64,000 nucleotides of DNA, taken from contig CM036622.1 in NCBI GenBank assembly GCA_020746105.1, forward strand, positions 17,647,487 through 17,711,486, written 5' to 3'. Each line of letters begins with the position of its first letter. The stretch's first letter is position 1. Shown piece by piece: positions 13,259 to 25,106 of this stretch. The position numbers and the translations under genes are program-made. This DNA is from Trogon surrucura (lineage: Eukaryota > Chordata > Aves > Trogoniformes > Trogonidae). Under the pieces are notes generated by a model. The model had not been told where the DNA came from, searched no databases, and was given only the letters and a program-made list of their open reading frames with translations.

Positions 13259-16200
13259 TATCCTCACTGAAATTAGCCACTGCAGATAAATAAAGGTCAA
13301 GTAAGACTCAAACGTAGGAATCAATATTATGCTGCCACTATAGAGTCTTAATGTTATGATTGAGTTTTTTAACACCTCTAAATGTCTACATTTGATTCCA
13401 GTGTGAATACTGAAATGACTGTCAGTCAACAGAATACATGAAGTGTATTTCAGACTGATGCAAGCAGGCAGTAAGTGGCCTACAGTTGTGAATGTTCATG
13501 AGCATACTGGACTAATGCAACTGCCTGGCCTAAGGTACCCATTTATTCACTCTTCTACATTATGTAAAAAGAACATTTGTATGTAAGTTCAAAACAGAAG
13601 GAAAACACTACTTAAAAATTTCCTTCCATATTGACTCAGTTTTTCATATATCAGAAAGACTGATGAATATGAAAAGCTTAGTTGTGACAACCTGGAAAAA
13701 AAACAAGGTTAAATGCAAACCCAGATATGATTTAGCATGGAAGTTTATTACAATTGTAAAAAATATGCTTTTAAAAAGAAAAATACTGAATATTTAATAC
13801 TGCAAATAAGTAGTATGTAGAATTATGCCTGAGGGCTTTTTTTTGCTATGGTGAGTGGATTTAATTTAATTTAGAATAGGGTTGAAAAAATAGTATACAG
13901 TACACACTTTTCCAATCTACCAGCTTTTTGTCAGTGTTGTAGAAAGGCAGAAAGGAAGCTGCATAACTAAGGTAAAAGCCCCTCAAATTACTTAAACAGG
14001 AGTAGAGTTATACAATATCCTCCTCGCAAAGAGCATAGCAGAGAAAACTGCTACACTGGCAGTAGAATGGAATTCACTCACACAATTTTTTTTTAATTAC
14101 ACAAGAAATAAGATATCATTATCATCAGGCCTGCTATTGCTGAGGTACTTGTGAAACAAATAATATTAAAATAACTTCTCATTCAACACTGTAAACAACT
14201 TTGAATACTTTGCCGGGCTAGAAATGAAGAATCAGAATGTAGAATGGCAGACTTAAACAAACAAACAAAAACAACCCCCCAAATAAACAAACAACAAAAA
14301 ATATAAAAATACCAAGACCCCTCAATGATGCAGCTTTGGGGAAGCCATATGTTTCAGTCAAGTTTGACACTTCTAGTGGTCTGGTGCTTAAACTTGGTAC
14401 TGATGTTGTAAAATTATCTCCATGCCAGGGAATTATTTAAAAAAACCCCAACTCATAGGCTGTAGAAAGCTGGAAACAATTTAGTAAATACTTTCTGCCA
14501 GAATCAGCACCAAAAAAAAGTGCCTTGTTTATACTTTGTAGACTATTTCTTACACAAATGCACCTTGCACAAACCTAAAATGTTATTCTTGTAACAAACA
14601 GAGGAGGCAGATCAAGTAATTTCTTGTGAATATTGAAAAAAATGCACCTCTGAGGTGCACTTTGCACTCTGCCACGCATGTCTACAGCCTGTCTTAACAG
14701 CTGAACTGCACCATCACCACTCACTGGTTTTACTGAGGCTCATTCTAGGTAGTTTAACTGATGCTAAATACATTCAATAAACAACAGCTGGTCACCCACT
14801 TAACACGACTTTGCTTTACTCACACCACAGAACTTGAAAGACTGGACATACCTAAAATGATATTGTGCAATATAACGTCTACAGCACTTCAGAAATACAC
14901 AAAACCATGTACATGCTTTTAATGTAATTTGAGGGAGTTCATTGAATACACAGATTTAGCAGTGTACCACTTAATCCTTTGGAATCTGTATTAATAGTTA
15001 TGTCTTATTTGTTTTACCATTGCAACCAGATAAAGCAGGATATTGATTTTCCTCTATTTTTCTCTAAGCATTCTTAACAAGGTAATAGTAACGTGTTTCT
15101 TCAGCACACTTTGCAAGTCAAATATTGTGACATTTCAGAAGTTCTAAAGTAACTATTATTATGGTATTAATTACTTCATCACATATAACTAGCTATTTTT
15201 ACAATTATAGATAAAAATCTAAGTCTGTATTCATAAATAAAAGGATTGCATGCGTGCCAATGAAATGCCCTATGTATCCTGCCATTGCGTACTGTAACCC
15301 TTTGGGCATTTTCCTTTATATTCACGGTCAGATTTTGTTGTAGAAGTGAACTGCATATATGATTCAAATGGGCTCCAGGCAGATGCTCAGATTTCTCCTG
15401 AAAACATATAAAGGCTTCAGGGAAACATCTTCCCCCTGTGATCATAAAAGCACCACTTGCATGTTTCCATATGGAATATCCTTAGAACCTTGTTCACAAA
15501 CACTGAGAGAACTGAGAAGCAAAGCTGAGTGGTTCTGGCACCCTGAGGATTTCTGAGATAATAACCATGAGGAGAGGGTTCTTGTGTACATTGCAACATG
15601 TTACAGATAATTCTTAAATGCTTGGCAGTGCTTTGCTCTTGGGCTTTACTTGGGTCTGTTATAAACCCAGGTAATAATTTGGGGCTTGACTGATGTTTCC
15701 CTAGTTTAGAATTACAAGTTATAAATGCTTTCGACTAAAAACATTTATTTAGAAACAAACAAGATGCCACCTATTTATTGATAAAGTAACAGCAGTAGTA
15801 GGTGCAATGTATGGTAGCACTTCATTTGAAACAACTTATGATTTCATAGTTGCTTTATGGGAGAAATGCAGCACTTGGTGAAATTACACTGACAAGTTAA
15901 TTTTATCATCAGATCATAATCACTACTAAACAAAAGCTGGTTATGTTTACCTAAATTTTCATTTAGATAACAGAGATGGTAGGCTGATGGTTGGAGAAAG
16001 TACTTTTTAAGGCATTATCTCAAACCATTGCTAAATGGATCAGCATTCAAGTATCTTTCCATCTAGAACCAGGGTCAGTGTAACTGGAAGTGAAACATTT
16101 CTTTATTTCTATTGCTGAAGTTTAATTAAATTTTTTTTTTTGGAGGGGAGAGTAATTTTGCAGGGTGTCTCTCCCATATAATTTGGTTATACAGTCATCT

Positions 16201-16560
16201 TTTTCTGTCCATCCCTTGGCTTGTTACTTCCAGGGTGGTCTGCATTTCAGATTTTGTGATGGGAAGTTACTTTGGTTGCCTTCTGTTTCCTTTTCTCTCT
16301 CATTGCTTCTGTTCTTTTCAGAGGCAGAGAATCCATCATACTTTGATGTATTCATGTCCAAGGTGCTCTACTTGCCAGTAAATTCTAATTCAGGTCCTCA
16401 TTGAGCTGTCGTGTTGCCCCTATGTAGCAAAGCAATTTCAATGCCTGTAAATACATTCTAGTACCAGCATCCACCACGCGATGCTCACGACAACACTTGT
16501 CTTGGAATATAAGTACTTTTAAAAATAGACTTTCTTTGTCAGACCTTTTACGTGTGTCCT
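13259..16560. other. Intergenic AT-rich DNA, no gene seen
   Basis: No exon chain or transposon recognised. A short A-rich simple stretch (ACAAACAAACAAAAACAA type) lies at about 14,255-14,310, and a perfect short palindrome, TGCACCTC-T-GAGGTGCA, at 14,643-14,659. Confidence 0.55.
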
Positions 16561-16599
16561 TTAATTATGCCTTTTCTAGGATTCCTAACTGTATTGCGA

Positions 16600-16885
16600 C
16601 AGTTCCGTCTTCTGATTTTCTCTCTTAACCTTTTCTGTAGTTGTGCTACGTATTTCAATCCTTAATATTATTTCCCCTTGTCTACCCATCTGCTGATTTT
16701 AGCTGCTTCTTCCTCTCTGCTGGATTCTGTACAGAGTTCCCATCCCCCTGTCCACTCCTCTAAACTCTCCCCCATAGCTCTGTCTATCCTCTCAGTTGGT
16801 GCATTTGTGACCCTTCTGTTCAGATGGAACCTGTCCCACCTATATGGGCTCCATCTGTTCGAAAATGTCCCACAAACCTAAAAGG
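16600..16885 (-). repeat. CR1-like LINE fragment (5' spacer region)
   Basis: On the minus strand this matches the conserved stretch found upstream of ORF2 in many CR1 copies: blocks resembling CCTGTCCACTCCTCTAAACT, then CAGATGGAACCTGTCCCACC and GGGCTCCATCTGTTC on the plus strand. It has no 3' end attached, so it is an internal remnant. Identification rests on recognition of these blocks only. A full cAMP-response-element octamer, TGACGTCA, lies just outside at 16,914-16,921. Confidence 0.5.
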
Positions 16886-17054
16886 GGATGGAGGAAGTTC
16901 TCCTCTACAGAATTGACGTCACTAGGTGGAATTCTCCTGGGGTTCTGGCCCCGGAGCATCAGTAGCATTTACGAAGAATAAAAAGGCTTCTCGCTGAAAG
17001 GAATTCCTGCGAACAACGTTACCACAATACCTACCTATTTGCATGTATACTTTT

Positions 17055-17125
17055 CAGGACCTGATCCAAAGCCTAAGTCACTGGGGATTTTCCACCGATC
17101 TCAGTGGACTTTGGATCAAGCCTTC
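17055..17125. mobile_element. Palindromic MITE-like repeat
   Basis: The arms GATCCAAAGCCTAAGTCACTGG (written here only as its two ends GATCCAAAG and CACTGG) and, inverted, CAGTGGACTTTGGATC enclose a short centre, so the element can fold into a hairpin. The end motif CTTTGGATCAGGCC is widespread in reptile and bird genomes as a small palindromic non-autonomous repeat. A related single end is at about 35,930-35,970. There is no transposase here. Confidence 0.55.
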
Positions 17126-17499
17126 GCTTCACAAATACATGCATTCAAAGGACAGGTTTAAAAACCAGCAACTTCTGCCAAGATGCGGGTGTTTAATAAC
17201 TCCAGAGAAATTCTCTTTACTCAAAAATACGGCAACTAAGAAAATAAAATATTACTGAGACACTTCTTTGGAAAGCCATTATTAAAAATATGGGACCTAG
17301 TGAAATGAAATCTTGTAGATATGACGCAACCTTTTGTCAGTGAAGTGATTTTTTTGGTCATTCTCCAAATGTTGCTCAATATCTGCAGCACGTAAAGTAT
17401 TAAATTCTCCTTGTGATCTGCTTCAAGGGACAAGAAAAGCTGGAAGCAGATAAAGGCAAAAAACTCCCTAAAATGAAACCTGCTTTCAGCACTGGTAAA

Positions 17500-18110
17500 A
17501 TCGCTAATGATTTTTTTCTTTATAGCCTAAGGAGAAAAGTTGTATTAGTCTACTGTGTGAAGCTAATCCTTTGCTGTTCAAAATAAAGAAGGACCGAAAT
17601 CTGAAATTTACATTTATACATCCCACTGAACAAATGTAAAAATGGAGAGGAAAGGCTGAAATTAATTCTTGGCAATTACTACTCAGTTGCTGAGATGCAC
17701 TTTAGAATTGCTAAAAGACAAGAACCAGAACCGCTCTACACTTTATTTTTGAATAAGGTTCTTTGCAATGATGGTCTCTCCCAGCTTTTTGCAAGGTACA
17801 GTAGCTGCAGCTTTGTTTATCTGGCCCCTACACAATATTGTCAGGATGCATTTCCATTTTCCAAGTGACTGCTGCCACTGTGCCACAATCTGTGCTCATT
17901 TCTCGAGCAGCTAAACCCTTTGACACTGTGGTTTTTAATTAAAATTACATTAAACTTAATCAGCCAGAAAGAGGCTGCTGTAGAAGGCAGGTTTGATTGC
18001 AACCTGCAAAGGGCGCTGGGGCTGCCAACTCGCTAAAGATGTGCCGGCAGATGCCAAGCTGCTTGTGTGAGCCCCATGGTCACAAAAATGCTATGAGAGG
18101 TCAGTTCTGT
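17500..18110. promoter_or_regulatory. Candidate conserved non-coding element
   Basis: This stretch differs from its surroundings. It is free of recognisable repeats and of open frames, has balanced composition, and contains clusters of developmental transcription-factor-like words: homeodomain-type TTAATTAAAATTACATTAAA at about 17,935, an E-box-like CAGCTG neighbourhood, and CATTTCCATTTTCCA. That pattern resembles vertebrate enhancers, but I cannot align it to anything, so this is an inference. Confidence 0.3.
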
Positions 18111-20836
18111 CTTCACTTTTTTCTAGCACTGTCACCAAACTATAATGCGTGACAACTCTTGATAAAGCTCAAGGAAGAGAAAGAAATACATTGCTAATAT
18201 AGCCTATGCACTTTTATTCATTTCTCAAGAATTGAGACTCACAGAAAAGGCGTAGTTGACAAATGCTGTATTTTGGCAAATCCTCCAAATGACAGGCCTG
18301 TAGGTCTACCTGCACATTTAAGAATCAAAACATGCGCAAGGATTTATGAGATTGGGCCTTGTGATATAAATATTCCCTCATCTCCTCAGGATTTTCCCTG
18401 GAGTTCCCTTATTTTTTGTTCATGTTTGGCTTTGAATGGAGTAATGAATGAAAGAGCAGGCCTAAGAGCATTAGATTGTCAGTACTTCTCTGTAAAGCTA
18501 AGACTGATTGCACTGCACAAATTAATAATTTTTATCTGACAATGAAAGTAAAGGTTCAAGCAGCGTTTTGGAATAGCATTCATAACCTTTTTAAATATTC
18601 TTCAATACCAGCCCAAAGCAACTGCAGAGTTTCTCAAGCTTGGTAGGATACTGGTATCTTCTAAGCAGTTCCATATGTGTTGGTCATTGAATGGAAATGT
18701 CATATATATATAAATACTATTATTTATGTAATGTAAATACTTCAGAAATTTAAATCAGCTCTCTCTGTGATCCCACCTTCCCCTACTCTTTAGGTCCATT
18801 GTTTAAATCTGAACAAAATCACAATGAACTGGAAAGGCACCAGCGATAGGCCTAAGATGTGTCGCTGAAACCTATTCCTATCTTCTTGGGTTCTGGATTT
18901 TGGACTCATAAACTAGAGGGGCAATGGTAGTTATAACAATCATGTTTTATGCCTGAAAGTGTCCAGTCATAAGAGATCTTATTGCTTTGAAATCCATTTT
19001 GCATTCTGTACAGGAGGAGAAAATACAAAGAGAAAATAAAGGAGAAAATAAAAAGCCCAGGAGCCTTTTGGCTTCTATTATGTGTTATGAAACCCAGTAA
19101 CAAGGCTTCTGAAAGCTTCTGGGCAAGACTTTAGCATTTAACTCCACTTTATATTTCCTCACATGGGTTATTTCACCCCTTTACCTACAACTAGCGATTC
19201 TGGAACCCCTTGATTTTTGCTGTGAGAATTTGATTCATTTTATATGTTCAAGGGAACAGATAACTACTGCACTCACATGCCTATACAAGCTAAGCAGAAC
19301 AGAATGCTTCCTGTATCTTCCAGTTGCGTACGCCTGGAAACGTGTTTAATGAAACTTGGAAAATTAGGAACAAATTGGGCAAAATAATGAGAGAAACGGA
19401 GAACAGCTGGATGGGAGAGGTAAGGAAACTGAAGTCTAGTACATTATGATTATGAGGGGCGATAATTGAAAAGAGAACCAAGAAAGGTTCCCCAGTGATT
19501 GAAGCGGTAGGATAGCAAAGTTACCTTCTTACTACATAATCAGACAAATGAATTACAGCTGATGGCAATTTCTCTGTTAAGATCTATAATAAACTCCACC
19601 AGAAAATAAATACACCAACACTCTCATAAATTAGGAATAATGCTAACTAAGTAAATGGAATCAGACTGTTCTAGGAGAAACAGGTATTTGCTTTTCCTTC
19701 AACCGTTCACTCAATGAGAAAACAAAGGAACAAAGCACTTCATGCTCACTAATGACATTTGGCATAGGAATATATATATCAGAAAAATTAAACTGGTCTT
19801 GTGGCACAAAAGCATAAAACATAATTTTTGGAAGTAAAAAATTACTTTAAACTTCTTTTTTTTTACGGGTATAGGGATTTAGGAACAGGCAAAGAACTAA
19901 GCAATGACAATTTTATTGCATTATGTCCTAAGTGACCAGGAATCTTTTTCTTCTCCCTTTTTTCTTGCACTCTCCACTCTATTTTACATTTTTTCCACAT
20001 TATGTATTCAGTTCTTAATTTTTTTGAGTGTTTGTTTTGTGCTTTGGAAGTATTCCTTGAAAGTAATAATTTCCTGTCCCTGATCTTTAGCCCTGTGGAA
20101 AGCATCACACAGCAAACTTCTCTCTTAATTGTTTGGGCAAAATAGGCATTAGCAGTAAACATGAATCAAACAGTCTTATGCCTTACTAAATAGTGGTTTT
20201 CCATTGCATTAGCTAGACCTTGTAATGTACTACGTGTGCCCAAGATACATGGCAAGAAACGCTATTATTCTGTATGCAGAGCTTGGCCAGTTACTTAAAA
20301 GAATTAAACAGTGTGATGTCCACCGTTAGCAAAGACTGAACCCAGTAGTCAAATATTTCCTTCTAGTACAATGTTCTTAGCAAGGAAAGATAAAAAGCCA
20401 GCTAAAATATTCTTTCACATTTTAGCTCATCTTTTAATCTACTTTCTATGTAATGAAGTCTATGGTAAAGCTGGGGATAATACTCTTTACTCATTACCCA
20501 CACAGCTTTATTTGGAATAGCAGGATATGCTACTTATTAAAAAAAAAAAAAGGTAATTTTGTGAAAAGTAGAAATGATGTCTCCCAGCTTGTCCTGTGTT
20601 TGTGTTTTATCAGTAAATAAAACCTCTTCTATGGAAAGTATTTCTTAAAGCATCCCCTGTGTGGATTCTCTGATATCTAATCTTTGTTGAATTTGCACTC
20701 CGATCTTTGTCTTGTGGATCATGGTCTATCACACCTCTCAGATGCCTTGTTTCAGGCAACTTCATGAACTTTATGGTTTGAGATCTCTTCATCAGATTTG
20801 ACTGAAGCTGGTCAACAGGTTCAGGGACAGGAGATG
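18111..20836. other. Intergenic AT-rich DNA, no gene seen
   Basis: No gene or interspersed repeat recognised. A short (TA)n tract lies at about 18,703-18,713 and an A12 tract near 20,540. Confidence 0.55.
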
Positions 20837-21697
20837 AATCACAGAATCACAGAATCACAGAATGTTAAAGGTTGGAAGGGACCTCAAAGATCATCTAGTC
20901 CAACCCCCCTGCCAGAGCAGGATCACCTACACTAGAGCGCACAGGAACGCGTCCAGGCGGGTTTTGAATGTCTCAAGAGATGGAGATTCCACAACCTCCC
21001 TAGGCAGCCTGTTCCAGTGCTCAGTCACCCTCACAGTGAAAAAGTTTTTCCTCATATTTTTCTGGAACCTCCTGTGTTCCAGCTTCCACCCATTGCCCCT
21101 TGTCCTGTCAGTGGACGCCGCTGAAAAGAGCCTGGCTCCATCCTCCTGACATTCCCCCTTGACATATTTATAAACATTGATGAGGTCACCCCTCAGCCTC
21201 CTCTTCTCCAAGCTAAAGAGATCCAGCTCCTTCAGCCTTTCCTCATAAGGGAGATGCTCCACTCCCTTCACCATCTTTGTGGCTCTACGCTGGACTCTCT
21301 CAAGCAGCTCCCTGTCCTTCTTGAACTGAGGGGCCCAGAACTGGACACAATATTCCAGATGTGGCCTCACCAGGGCAGAGTAGAGGGGCAGGAGGACCTC
21401 TCTTGACCTACTTGCTACTCCCCTTCTAATACACCCCAGGATGCCATTGGCCTTCTTGGCCACGAGGGCACACTGCTGGCTCATGGTCATCCTGCTGTCC
21501 ACTAGAACCCCCAGGTCCCTTTCCCCTGCACTGCTCTCCAGCAGGGCAGTCCCCAACCTATATTGGCACATGGGGTTATTTTTTCCCAAGTGCAAAACTC
21601 TACACTTGCCCTTATTAAACTTCATAAGATTTCTCCCTGCCCAGCCCTCCAGCCTGTCCAGGTCTCTCTGAATGGCTGCACAGCCTTCTGGTGTGAA
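20837..21697 (-). repeat. Young 5'-truncated CR1 LINE
   Basis: The minus strand carries a CR1 3' portion of about 860 bp ending in three copies of the octamer ATTCTGTG (seen on the plus strand as AATCACAG repeats at 20,838-20,865). The ORF2 reading frame is still open over 232 codons, so this is one of the younger CR1 copies in the window. The 5' truncation is at about 21,697, after CTTCTGGTGTG on the plus strand. No target-site duplication is evident, as is usual for CR1. Confidence 0.93.
20927..21625 (-). CDS. CR1 ORF2 C-terminal fragment, frame intact
   Basis: This is the C-terminal part of the CR1 ORF2 protein (endonuclease plus reverse transcriptase), 232 codons with no stop or frameshift. 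It starts in the segment following the catalytic reverse-transcriptase domain ([17 protein letters not shown]) and contains the conserved [28 protein letters not shown] and [16 protein letters not shown] blocks. The endonuclease and the YADD-type catalytic core are absent because of 5' truncation, so it cannot be active. The start shown is only the first methionine inside the truncated frame. It is a transposon relic, not a host gene. Confidence 0.9.
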   Translation of the reverse strand: MKFNKGKCRVLHLGKNNPMCQYRLGTALLESSAGERDLGVLVDSRMTMSQQCALVAKKANGILGCIRRGVASRSREVLLPLYSALVRPHLEYCVQFWAPQFKKDRELLERVQRRATKMVKGVEHLPYEERLKELDLFSLEKRRLRGDLINVYKYVKGECQEDGARLFSAASTDRTRGNGWKLEHRRFQKNMRKNFFTVRVTEHWNRLPREVVESPSLETFKTRLDAFLCALV

Positions 21698-22176
21698 ACA
21701 TATGGGAAATTGCCAAAGTCTTGCTTCCTCAGAAAATGAAGCTAAAATTCACAAATCTGTGAAAACCAGATCTGAAAATTTAAAGATTGTCTATTTAGCC
21801 CATTTCTTGATGTATGCTTTGGAGTTTCTCTTAATAAATTTCAAAGGAGTGATGGACAAAGAGCTCTATAGTTACAGCAAGGTACAGTACCTGCACACAA
21901 ATTCTGCTGGCCTGTGGAATGGTACAAACTTCACCACCTCCAGCAGACACAAGAGAGTTCAGAATGATGTGTACTACGTGATGGGATAAAGATGGCATAC
22001 ATGACAAAGGGCAATTTGATACGGGGAATTTCTACTTCTTGTATAATTGGAAAACCTTAGAGGTGTGATTGAATGAAGGCGAGGGTGATGGATACAAAAA
22101 TGATGGCTTCTTAAATTAATGTGTAGAGAACCCTGCCAGGAATGGTTCATGTCTAAATGTAGTTAACCAATGATCA

Positions 22177-22295
22177 GGCAGTAGGAGCAAATTAGAGCTG
22201 AGCCCCTGGGGGTCAAGTGACCATAATCTGATTAAATTTATTATAATGCAGAAACCAAAATCAATTAAAACAAATATAAAAAGTATGACTTCCGA
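22177..22295 (+). pseudogene. Relic of a non-LTR retrotransposon endonuclease
   Basis: One plus-strand frame (codons starting at 22,210) reads GSSDHNLIKF followed by a lysine-rich stretch. The S-D-H-x-x-x-x-F pattern is the end of the endonuclease (apurinic-like) domain of LINE ORF2, corresponding to the GxSDHxxVEF block of CR1. The frame is open for about 40 codons, then lost. It is separate from, and in opposite orientation to, the young CR1 500 bp to the left, so it belongs to an older CR1- or L2-like insertion whose ends I cannot place. Confidence 0.55.
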
Positions 22296-25020
22296 CTGGC
22301 CTGCTCTGATGCCTCATGGAAGAAAGGGACTTTGGTAGTGCATGTACACTGGGAAGGCAGAGCACAGCTCTTGGGTGATTCTGGAGTTCAGAGTATGCAA
22401 GCCAAACCTAGGAATGGTTCTGTTTAAAGCTTGACATTTCAAACGGAGAATAATTTTATTCTTCCTAGAAAATACCCACCCTAACAGTTGCACCAGTTAC
22501 ATTTAAAGTGGTGACTTCTTCCTAATCAGAAAAAAAATACACCTTAAAGACATGATTAATATACATATTAACAGCACTCTAAAGACAAAATGTACCTTTT
22601 GAAGACATTACAGTTAACATGGATTTTAATACTAAGATATTATTTATTTGCATCATTAGTATGACTCCAAGCCACCCACTGCACACAGCTGTATGACAGC
22701 GAAGCGTGCATCTCATCAACCTGCACTCGTAAAGCAGGATTTTATAAGACAGTAAAACACAGGCACAATCACTCCCTTGTCGGTGGGATACCCAGTTTTT
22801 ATTTGGTACCTGCGTTGTAGGGGACAAGCACGCATCTACGCAGCGTGGCAACTGGCCTGCAGCTCATGAGTACTCAAGTGTGGGTTCCCAGCTGCTGCGC
22901 TCCTCAGGCAGGTAGGCTACAACTTCTTGGGAGTTTATAAGGAGCTCATACGGACCTGTAGGAAACTGGGCAGTATAGCTCCTCCAGGGTTTGGGTAAGC
23001 CCTCCAAGTCCAAACTTGTCAACTGTTCACGCAGCAGAAAACTCCAGGTTCATGCCACCTTTTAGTCTGGGTCCAAGCCAAACAAGTTTTAAGTGTGAGC
23101 GGGTGGCACATGATGGAGGGACCTCCTAGAACATCACCTCCCAGACTGGCAGCCAGAATTTGTAGGAAGCCTCAGCTCAGGCTGCAGTCACACAGTGTGG
23201 GTGCTGGAAACAATGTGGGTGCACAGAATCAGGTTAAGAAACAGCCTGTTTCAGCTTCAGTTAATGCAGGGCCGAGTGATCAAAGGAGGACTGATTGGTG
23301 CTTTGAATGAAGGATTTTTTAAATGAAAAGTGAAAAAGCCTCCCACACCATAGAACTGCTGATGTGCACTGCTGTGTAATGCACAGCTTGAGTCTCTCTT
23401 TCTCCTTCCTGCAACTCTCAGTGTTCCTCTTTAAAGGACAATGGGATATCTATTAGTCTATCAGTTCATGCTCAAAGATAAGACACAAAGCCTACAATGT
23501 CTCATGACTGCATCCCTCAGGAGAACCCTTGCTTTCCTAGCTCTGCTTTCTGGCCCAGCCTGAAGAACCAGCACTTGGCTCTCTAAATACTTCCAATGGG
23601 GAGTGTTGACTTTGATCCAACAATTAACAACGCAGCTTATGGATTCCTGCTTTTTAAGTTTATCAGACTTGTTGCTAAACTATGGAAAAAAAGTAAAAAT
23701 TATGAAATGGCAAATGTAATTTTTCATCCATTAATCGGACAACGCGAGGTGCTTCGAGGCAACGGAGATGGCCAGATATATATTATTTGTAAGACACACC
23801 TCAATACACAACAGAATTAACATCACACTGTAAAATATAGGTAAATAGCTCTATGTCAGTGAAGAAAAAAATCTTTGTTAAACAACTACAGCTTCGACAT
23901 GGCTGTCGAAGTACAAAGAAGATTCTAGTCTTTACTAAAGTGGAAGAGAAATATTTACCTCCCAGAATGGTCAATTTTGACTTTAAACATCTTCTAAGAC
24001 AACAAGAGTGAAGTCCTGAATGTTTTCTTTCTGTACACATAAATCAATATGGATCTTTACATCTTTTTAACACAGGAAAAACACTGACTTAGAAGAGAAC
24101 ATCTTGACAGCAGAATTCTTCTGCCTGAAGAAGTGAAAGAAGCCACAGGAAAAAAAAAGAAAAAAAAAAAGTAGAGAAAATACATCTTATGGACTAGAAA
24201 TTTTTTACAAAGCTTAAATTTTGATTTATAAATTTACCGCCACTCAACATAATAACTTTGATATTTTTCAGTGAAATTTAGCAATGTCCATGACGTGAGA
24301 ATAAGTATGGGAAATAATTAAGGTAGAGATAACTCAGCACACTGACTCTTCAGGAAACTATCTGGAGAAAGCATTAAAAATCCATTAAAACAAATGAAAA
24401 ATCCCACCACATCGACTCAATTCCAATGCAAAATTCCTGAGATTTTTTTTTTCCACTTTACCTGGTTCTATTTTCTTTCCTGACTGCTCTTTTGCTTTAT
24501 AGTTTTCATGCATTTTAAAGCTTTACACTTAAAATTTTATGTTTAAATGCTCAGAGATGTTTTTCAACCCAACAAAGCAATGGGCCTATGACTCATCTGG
24601 ACCTGTGCCTGGGCTTTACACATCACTGCTGGTTAGGAAGCGTGAGGGTCTCTGCGTGACCCTGGCAGCACTGGGTCACTGCACTCAAGGGGTTAACTGA
24701 TGGCATTTAATATACTTATCTGGGTGTAAAGAGGTTCTAGGCTGGAAAATACTTCCCCTCGTATTACCACTTGGTCAGTTAGCAACCTTTAGGCCAGAGC
24801 TATGTGTTCATAGCCTCTTGTTATCCTGTCAGGACTCCTTACTCATTCACCAGTAATAGAATCCTGTGACTAAAACCTTTTTTGGCCAGAGTAGCCGAAA
24901 GACCAGCTTCTGACTCCTCACAGAAACTCTCCTATAGGCAATAAAACAGCAGTTATATCACAACTGCTCAAATGGCAAATGTGAAGTGACTGCTCGAGTA
25001 TAAGATGCTGCCTGAAAAAA
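22296..25020. other. Intergenic DNA, no gene seen
   Basis: No supported gene. It includes an A-rich simple tract at about 24,149-24,173 and a perfect 8-bp-stem palindrome at 23,892-23,911. Confidence 0.55.
23892..23911. repeat. Short perfect inverted repeat
   Basis: CTTCGACA, a four-base loop TGGC, then TGTCGAAG. The stem is perfect but short. Nothing nearby gives it a role. Confidence 0.7.
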
Positions 25021-25025
25021 AGAAG

Positions 25026-25106
25026 ATGGGGGTAGCTCATTTGACAGAGCTGTTCACACTTTTTCTGCACAGCTGAGAGACATTAGCTTGATTTCCCAAG
25101 ATTGGT
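25026..25106 (+). repeat. Possible tRNA-derived SINE relic
   Basis: GGGGGTAGCTCATTTGACAG resembles a tRNA 5' half with its A box (GGTAGCTCA...), followed by AGAGC and, about 45 bp on, AGCTTGATTTCCC, which could be a decayed T-arm/B box (GGTTCGATTCCC). The spacing is longer than in a tRNA, there is no 3' acceptor pairing, and the B box is damaged, so it is not a functional tRNA gene. An ancient tRNA-headed SINE is the best guess. Confidence 0.3.

Noticed and set aside
20610-20792. RIHTGD segment resembling a zinc-finger linker
   Set aside because: Only six residues match; the expected cysteine and histidine pairs on either side are absent.
25026-25106. Functional tRNA gene
   Set aside because: No acceptor-stem pairing, B box damaged, spacing too long; at most a SINE relic.
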